Positions 63,950 through 64,000 of a DNA stretch of 64,000 nucleotides are shown here, in pieces. The notes under the pieces were generated by a model. That model saw only the letters and a list, made by a program, of their open reading frames with translations, was not told the DNA's origin and did not search any database. Every line of letters begins with the position of its first letter. Within the stretch, counting starts at the first letter, position 1. The DNA is from Lacinutrix sp. C3R15 (GTDB lineage: Bacteria; Bacteroidota; Bacteroidia; Flavobacteriales; Flavobacteriaceae). The stretch lies in contig NZ_JAHKPZ010000012.1 in NCBI RefSeq assembly GCF_018860825.1, positions 434,001 through 498,000 on the forward strand. Direction: 5' to 3'. Both the position numbers and the translations under genes were made by a program.

Positions 63950-64000
63950 TTGGAAACTCCAGAAAACGAATCATTTAGAGACAGTATTGGAACCATAAAT
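63950..64000 (+). CDS. ccoG: Start of CcoG-like cbb3 accessory protein (cut by window end)
   Basis: The first 17 codons, from a TTG start, read METPENESFRDSIGTIN. The SFRDSIGTI segment matches the N terminus of CcoG/RdxA-type ferredoxin proteins, which normally follow ccoP and help reduce copper for the oxidase. The rest is outside the window. Confidence 0.7.
   Translation, partial: METPENESFRDSIGTIN

Noticed and set aside
1-64000. tRNA, rRNA, insertion sequences or self-splicing introns
   Set aside because: I looked through the intergenic regions and saw no cloverleaf, rRNA-like or transposase sequence; a covariance-model search would be needed to exclude small RNAs.

Overview
The window looks like the chromosome of a marine-type member of the Flavobacteriaceae (Bacteroidota). 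The support is a strongly AT-rich composition, almost no Shine-Dalgarno sites, -7 elements of the TAnnTTTG type, two secreted proteins with type IX secretion (T9SS) C-terminal sorting domains, a type B (zinc-free) ribosomal protein L31, a DUF4199 protein, a fused CcoN-CcoO cbb3 oxidase subunit, and a GlmU-like nucleotidyltransferase beside rpmE2. I cannot name the genus. I recognise no tRNA, rRNA, CRISPR array, insertion sequence, prophage or integrase.

Layout. 0-10 kb: a minus-strand envelope cluster (alpha/beta hydrolase, lytic transglycosylase, cardiolipin synthase), a small GNAT protein, the tRNA methylthiotransferase MtaB, a peptide-binding lipoprotein, a YhhN-type membrane protein, and rpmE2 with a GlmU-like protein and a PD40 protein. 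10-15.6 kb: plus-strand DUF4199, family 2 glycosyltransferase, phosphohexomutase and MsbA-type ABC exporter, the last two overlapping by one base. 15.8-17.4 kb: an ECF sigma factor, a putative membrane anti-sigma factor and a small Spy-like exported protein. 17.5-24.8 kb: a lipoprotein with Asp-box repeats, a very large CotH/lamin-tail T9SS protein, an rRNA m5C methyltransferase and a T9SS-secreted endonuclease I. 25-29.8 kb: purL, then two overlapping genes for related small membrane proteins of unknown function. 30-37.9 kb: fatty acid degradation (acyl-CoA ligase, MarR regulator, then a fadN-fadA-fadE-like run).

38.2-46.4 kb: a six-gene sensory module made of a FIST protein, a soluble histidine kinase, two TPR sensor kinases, a stand-alone receiver and a receiver-adenylate cyclase. 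The three kinases share almost the same catalytic core. Just after the module lies a degenerate 66-base copy of the 3' end of fadE, so the module is bracketed by an intact and a decayed fadE terminus. I consider this the most unusual structure in the window.

46.6-54.2 kb: a GH15 glucosidase divergent from a fused trehalose-6-phosphate synthase/phosphatase, an M1 peptidase, a YdeI-like protein and a hydrolase-OsmC fusion, followed by a tandem array of a 37-bp repeat. 54.5-57.1 kb: a MoxR-like AAA ATPase with its von Willebrand A partner. 57.2-64 kb: a Crp/Fnr regulator divergent from the cbb3 oxidase assembly and structural cluster (ccoI, ccoS, ccoNO, ccoQ, ccoP, start of ccoG). Two Fnr-like dyads, one before ccoI and one before ccoS, lie at exactly the same distance from a -7-like element, which suggests the adjacent regulator directly activates the microaerobic oxidase genes.
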